Shown one piece after another: positions 59,713-64,000 of a stretch of DNA of 64,000 bases. Source of the DNA: REEB95 sp050729835 (lineage in GTDB: Bacteria > Pseudomonadota > Alphaproteobacteria > ATCC43930 > CGMCC-115725). The translations under genes and the position numbers were made by a program. The DNA lies in NCBI GenBank assembly GCA_050729835.1, contig JBOHLS010000002.1, positions 142,640 to 206,639 on the forward strand, in the 5' to 3' direction. Each line of letters starts with the position of its first letter. Position 1 is the first letter of the stretch. Below the pieces are notes generated by a model. The model did not search any database. It was not told the DNA's origin and saw only the letters and a list, made by a program, of their open reading frames with translations.

Positions 59713-60639
59713 ATGGCAGGGTCGTCGCTCGGTCGTCGCGTTGCCGCGATGCGGCATTTTAACCGCTTCTACACCCGGCGCATCGGCGTGCTGAGCGAAC
59801 GACTACTCGGCGGGCCATTCTCGCTGCCCGAGGTGCGCGTGCTCTTCGAATTGGCGCACCGCCGGAGCCTGACGGCCACCGCAATCGGCGAGACGCTGGG
59901 ACTCGACGCCGGCTATCTCAGCCGCATGCTCAAGGCCTTCGAGCGCCGCGGCTATGTCGCGCGCACGCGCTCACCCCATGACGGCCGGCAACGGCATTTG
60001 GCACTGACTGCCGCCGGCCGCCGCGCCTTCGCGCCGGTTGACGCGCGCTCGCAGCGCGACGTCGGCGCGATGCTGCGGCCGTTGGCCGAGGCACAGCGGC
60101 GGCAACTGACCGAGGCGATGGACACGATCGAGCGGCTCCTCGGCTGTGCCGCGTCCGAATTGCCGGTGACCGTGCGCCAGCACCGACCGGGCGATATCGG
60201 TTGGGCGGTCGCCATAAGCGGCCGCGTCTATGCCGAGGAATACGGCTGGGACGCGACGCTCGAGGCGTTCGTCGCCGAGCTGATGGCGCGCTTCCTGCGG
60301 CATTACGACGCGAAGCGCGAAGGCTGCTGGATGGCGGAGATCGGCGGCGAGACCGTCGGCTGCATCGCGCTCACGCGGCAGAGCGATCGGACGGCCAAAC
60401 TACGCACCTTTGTGGTGACGCGCGAAGCCCGCGGCCGCCGCGCCGGCAAGAGGCTGCTCGGAGAAGCGCTTCGGTTCGCCCGTGTCGCCGGCTATCGCAA
60501 GGTGGTGCTGTGGACCCAGAAAGGCCTCGACGCCTCGCGGCATCTCTACGAGACGGCGGGCTTCAAACTGGTGCGTGAAGAGCCCCACCACAGCTGGGGC
60601 AAGGACCATATCGGTCAGTATTGGGAGATGAAACTCTAA
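59713..60639 (+). CDS. MarR-GNAT fusion (HTH regulator with acetyltransferase domain)
   Basis: 308 residues. The N-terminal MarR-type winged helix (about 15-140) has SLPEVRVLFELAHRRSLTATAIGETLGLDAGYLSRMLKAFERRGYVAR. The GNAT domain (about 155-305) has TFVVTREARGRRAGKRLLGEAL, the acetyl-CoA motif A, and LYETAGFKLVREEPHHSWGKD. Such fusions may sense or modify a small molecule while binding DNA. An inverted repeat TTGA-5-TCAA at 59676-59688 upstream could be its own operator. Target unknown. Confidence 0.88.
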   Translation: MAGSSLGRRVAAMRHFNRFYTRRIGVLSERLLGGPFSLPEVRVLFELAHRRSLTATAIGETLGLDAGYLSRMLKAFERRGYVARTRSPHDGRQRHLALTAAGRRAFAPVDARSQRDVGAMLRPLAEAQRRQLTEAMDTIERLLGCAASELPVTVRQHRPGDIGWAVAISGRVYAEEYGWDATLEAFVAELMARFLRHYDAKREGCWMAEIGGETVGCIALTRQSDRTAKLRTFVVTREARGRRAGKRLLGEALRFARVAGYRKVVLWTQKGLDASRHLYETAGFKLVREEPHHSWGKDHIGQYWEMKL

Positions 60640-60660
60640 CCGCCGGACGTGGGCCGACCT

Positions 60661-60939
60661 CTAGCGCTTTTCCATCCGGCGCATGACCGAGAGCACCACG
60701 CTCAGCGCGCCAAAGAAAAAGATCACCGCATCGAGAACGCTCACGACCCTGGACGGCAGACGGGACGCGCCGGCGATCTCGACGGCGACCAGGATGACAA
60801 GCGCCAAAGCCGATAGCTTGAGCGGGTCCTTCCACCATGGCCGGGCGGGTTTGGGTCCCGGGCGCGCGGGCTCGGCCCGCGGTAGGGCAACATCCGGCGT
60901 CGTTTCGATCCGCCCAGATTTCCGGCGTCGTTTCGGCAT
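60661..60939 (-). CDS. Hypothetical membrane protein (92 aa)
   Basis: 92 residues. A basic, Pro-rich N-terminus (MPKRRRKSGRIETTPDVALP to about 37) precedes two membrane segments, LKLSALALVILVAVEIAG and VVSVLDAVIFFFGALSVVLSVM, and a short basic tail. Not recognised. It is convergent with the MarR-GNAT gene, 21 bases away. Confidence 0.6.
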   Translation of the reverse strand: MPKRRRKSGRIETTPDVALPRAEPARPGPKPARPWWKDPLKLSALALVILVAVEIAGASRLPSRVVSVLDAVIFFFGALSVVLSVMRRMEKR

Positions 60940-61201
60940 GCGCGCACCATGCCAGATGATCGCGGTGGGGCCAAGGGAGGCGGAAGCGTTGAGTCAAGGT
61001 CGAGCCAACCAAGATTAGAAATCGACGTTCCAGTCGGAATCGTCATCAAACCCAATCGTCTTTCACAAGCTTTACTGCAGGCCCATTCAGCGGTCGGCTA
61101 CGCCAAGGCGTACAGGCACGAGCATCGCATTCCGGACACTCATCTTCGTAACCACACGTCCACTCGTCGGCCCACTTGGAACTGCACCGCCAGCATCGGT
61201 A

Positions 61202-61363
61202 TTAGTTGCGAAACAATGGCGCCCCTTCGGTAAAATAAGGCGCGCAAGAGTCGGCGTGACATTCGACGCAATAGTCCTTGTCCTCGGCCCCGCCCTCGTC
61301 GATCCAGTGGTGGCCGCAGTGCGGGCATCCATAATGATTGGTGAAGGCCGGAAATTTGCGGTG
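61202..61363 (-). pseudogene. Small zinc-ribbon remnant
   Basis: An open frame on the minus strand reads FTNHYGCPHCGHHWIDEGGA, then DKDYCVECHADSCAPYF, giving two CxxC pairs. It resembles short bacterial zinc-ribbon proteins that begin with a start codon just before the FTNHY segment. Here the frame opens after a stop with no ATG, GTG or TTG, so the start is lost or shifted. GC is lower than in the core genes. It lies among remnants near recA. Function unknown. Confidence 0.5.
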
Positions 61364-61425
61364 TTATGGCGCAAACGCCTCAAGAAATGAATTGGTAGCC
61401 GAGTTCCCATTCCTATCTTCCGGGC

Positions 61426-61707
61426 ATGAGTGAACCGATTGCCGTCTTAGCGCTTCGCCGGAAGCGCTACCAAATATCCGGCACCATCGCGCATTATGAG
61501 CAATTGATCCGCGAGGCTGAGCAAGACCTAGCTCACGTCAACGCGGCGCTGCACCTATTCGAGGTTACAGGCGAAGCAGCGGACTTGCCGCCCTACGTCG
61601 ATCTAAACCGCCTTCTAAGGCGCGGCGAGACGACAAAGATTTGCATGGACGCGCTCGCCAAGGAAGGCCCGTTAGACACCCGCCAGCTTACGCTTTGCAT
61701 CATTCCG
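61426..61707 (+). pseudogene. Hypothetical gene of accessory type, 3' truncated
   Basis: Begins MSEPIAVLALRRKRYQISGT and has a coiled-coil-like helix (HYEQLIREAEQDLAHVNAAL), followed by PPYVDLNRLLRRGETTKICMDALAKEGPLDTRQLTL. This matches my memory of a short family found in accessory regions of rhizobia. Its usual continuation (about 30-40 more residues) is missing: the reading turns into non-coding recA downstream DNA at the hairpin starting at 61705. Codon use has a lower GC third position. Function unknown. Confidence 0.55.
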
Positions 61708-61733
61708 GCGCCGCGTTGGGGGCGCGGCGCCGG
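61705..61733 (-). terminator. GC-rich hairpin downstream of recA
   Basis: A perfect 11-base stem CCGGCGCCGCG/CGCGGCGCCGG with a 7-base loop lies 77 bases beyond the recA stop. No U-run follows on the minus strand, so it is either a weak terminator or a 3'-end stabiliser. The truncated accessory gene on the other strand ends exactly at this stem. Confidence 0.45.
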
Positions 61734-61809
61734 CGAGAGGACGCATCGGGGGGCGTCCAGAACATCGTCGTGCAATCGTGGGACCGGTCGAAGCGCCGGG
61801 CCGTCGGCT

Positions 61810-62907
<1,098 letters not shown>

Positions 62908-63016
62908 TCCCCCGCTCCTCTTCCTAGGCCAAGCCTCGCCGGTCATCAATCGCCGAACCGGCAGAGAGCGCATCGTACATGGTTTGTTCTTAGACGCAAG
63001 TTCTTTTTTCGTCCCG

Positions 63017-63044
63017 ATTATATACTTGACGTACCTGGCTACAA
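63017..63044 (-). promoter_or_regulatory. Candidate recA promoter
   Basis: On the minus strand, TTGTAG (63044-63039), a 16-base spacer and a perfect TATAAT (63022-63017) resemble -35 and -10 elements, predicting a leader of about 100 bases. The -35 overlaps the region that belongs to or borders the IS element. A GTTC-N10-GTTC pair lies just downstream (62986-63003). Confidence 0.4.
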
Positions 63045-63054
63045 AAGGTAGGAT
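63026..63054 (+). promoter_or_regulatory. Candidate transposase promoter
   Basis: TTGACG (63026-63031), a 17-base spacer and TAGGAT (63049-63054) precede the transposase start by 27 bases. It overlaps the recA promoter candidate on the other strand. Confidence 0.35.
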
Positions 63055-63081
63055 TTCAGCATCTTAGTCAAAGGTTCTGCC

Positions 63082-63900
63082 ATGACCGACTTAACGCTGC
63101 CGATCTACACCGACGAGAACGAAGCCAGACAGCACCTAGAGGCTTTGTGCTGGCCTCACGGGCCGATCTGCCCGCACTGCGGAGTCGTCGGCAATGCGAG
63201 TCTGCTAGCCGGTAAGAGCACGCGCCCAGGCGTCTACAAATGCCGTGACTGCCGCAAGCCATTCTCCGTGACCGTGGGCACCGTGATGGAGCGTTCGCAC
63301 ATTCCACTGAACAAGTGGGTGCTGGCGGTCCATCTGCTGTCGTCCAGCAAGAAGGGAATGTCGGCTCACCAGCTGCATCGCATGATGGGCGTTACCTACA
63401 AGTCAGCGTGGTTCATGGCGCATCGCATCCGTGAGGCCATGACCGAAAACGACCCCTCGCCGCTCGGCGGCAAAGACAAGATTGTCGAGGTAGACGAGAC
63501 TTTCATCGGCAAACCCGGCGACGTTTTCGTCAACGGTCGAGGCTGGGTTCAGATGCGCGGCACTACGACGAAGCGCAAGGTTATCTCGCTTGTCGAGCAT
63601 CATGGTCGCGCGCGTTCATTCGTTGTCTCCGACTTCAAGCCAGCGACCATTCGTAAGGCGTTGTTCGAGAACATCGTGTTGGACAGCCGCCTAATGACGG
63701 ACGAGGCCCACCATTACAAACGCCCCGGCCGTGAGTTTGCGAAGCACGAAGCGGTCAACCATGGCAACCGCGAGTACGCGCGAGGCGACGTAACGACGAA
63801 TACCGTTGAAGGATTTTTCTCGATCTTCAAACGCGGCATGACTGGCGTGTACCACCATTGTGGCGAGCAGCACCTAGTCTTACTGCGTCATAAGTTTTAG
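63082..63900 (+). CDS. IS1595-family (ISXO2-like) transposase, C-terminus damaged
   Basis: 272 residues. The N-terminal zinc ribbon is CPHCGVVGNASLLAGK and CRDCRKPFSV, typical of IS1595 transposases. The DDE-type nuclease domain has VDETFIGK, an Asp in LMTDEAHHYK and NTVEGFFSIFKRGMTGVYHHC. Family members continue about 40 residues past the GVYxHC motif; here the frame reads EQHLVLLRHKF and stops. The end is therefore frameshifted or truncated. GC is lower than in the core genes. No matching terminal inverted repeats were found in the sequence shown. It is divergent from recA, 174 bases from its start. Confidence 0.88.
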   Translation: MTDLTLPIYTDENEARQHLEALCWPHGPICPHCGVVGNASLLAGKSTRPGVYKCRDCRKPFSVTVGTVMERSHIPLNKWVLAVHLLSSSKKGMSAHQLHRMMGVTYKSAWFMAHRIREAMTENDPSPLGGKDKIVEVDETFIGKPGDVFVNGRGWVQMRGTTTKRKVISLVEHHGRARSFVVSDFKPATIRKALFENIVLDSRLMTDEAHHYKRPGREFAKHEAVNHGNREYARGDVTTNTVEGFFSIFKRGMTGVYHHCGEQHLVLLRHKF

Positions 63901-63960
63901 CGTTTCCTTGGCCACATTTGTGCACAGCAAGGGCATCGGAACAATGTCCGTGCGAGGGCG

Positions 63961-64000
63961 ATGCTGAGCCTGTGGCGCAGGGTTGCGATGGAATCAGGGA
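63961..64000 (+). CDS. Possible start of a gene cut by the window edge
   Basis: An ATG at 63961 with GAGGG about 8 bases upstream opens a frame MLSLWRRVAMESG that runs off the window. Thirteen codons are too few to identify a product. It could be the next core gene after the IS remnant. Confidence 0.25.
   Translation, partial: MLSLWRRVAMESG

Noticed and set aside
63000..64000. Terminal inverted repeats of the IS1595 element
   Set aside because: A left-end candidate near 63035-63055 has no matching inverted copy before the window ends, so ends cannot be set.

Overview
The window is a GC-rich chromosomal segment that looks alphaproteobacterial, most like a free-living Rhodospirillales-type organism. 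The evidence is the linked dusB-ntrB-ntrC-ntrY-ntrX block with hfq and hflX, a fused ispDF gene, an NDUFS4-like complex I accessory subunit, a DUF1491 gene, NADP-type icd, and alaS next to recA. Genus cannot be read from the sequence. The left edge cuts a hybrid histidine kinase and the right edge follows an IS1595-type transposase.

Layout. 1-3.6 kb: two tandem hybrid histidine kinases. 3.6-6.2 kb: tatD, an MBL hydrolase and mazG. 6.3-17.8 kb (minus): the nitrogen-regulation block, read from dusB at the right to hflX and a 3-hydroxyisobutyrate-dehydrogenase-like gene at the left, with a D-amino-acid aminotransferase and a HAD phosphatase between ntrX and hfq. 18.1-20.2 kb (plus): ispDF, pgpA, pncC. 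20.2-22.7 kb: a small conserved-looking gene, then an MFS exporter divergent from its TetR regulator, with a palindromic operator between them. 22.7-25.9 kb is a decayed zone: a frameshifted glycosyltransferase, a chimeric MFS/CoxL pseudogene and a frameshifted zinc-ribbon gene beside tRNA-Arg. 25.9-30.2 kb: NDUFS4-like subunit, tRNA-Pro, two methyltransferases, a DUF192 protein and an ion antiporter.

30.3-41.3 kb is a molybdenum-hydroxylase cluster of form II CoxL type: coxG, coxS, coxL, coxM, a Kef-type antiporter, coxD, coxE, two half-length XdhC/CoxI genes and a molybdopterin-binding/MobA-like fusion. The structural genes encode the iron-sulfur, molybdenum and FAD subunits. The others are known or inferred factors for inserting or modifying the Mo cofactor. 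The CoxL here has Lys where the family has its catalytic Glu. 41.4-52.8 kb: a micro membrane protein, an SSS symporter with a DUF3311 partner, GST, a CopD-like protein, cbpA-cbpM, SDR, an IMPase-like phosphatase, an amine oxidase, two FemAB-like acyltransferases, a DUF4410-like lipoprotein, VOC and DUF1491. 53-62.9 kb: a LOG-family protein, icd, a FkbM methyltransferase, alaS, a frameshifted F420-type oxidoreductase, a MarR-GNAT fusion, gene remnants and recA. The window ends in a 3'-damaged IS1595-type transposase just upstream of recA.

Several genes carry single small indels (about 23.70, 24.34, 25.20, 25.62 and 59.14 kb). These are either real decay or base-calling errors, and reads would decide. 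No CRISPR array, rRNA gene or prophage was seen. No convincing wholly new system was found; the strongest leads are the CoxL Glu-to-Lys change, the MFS/CoxL chimera, the phased CATAAT repeats before mazG and the shared TetR/MFS operator.
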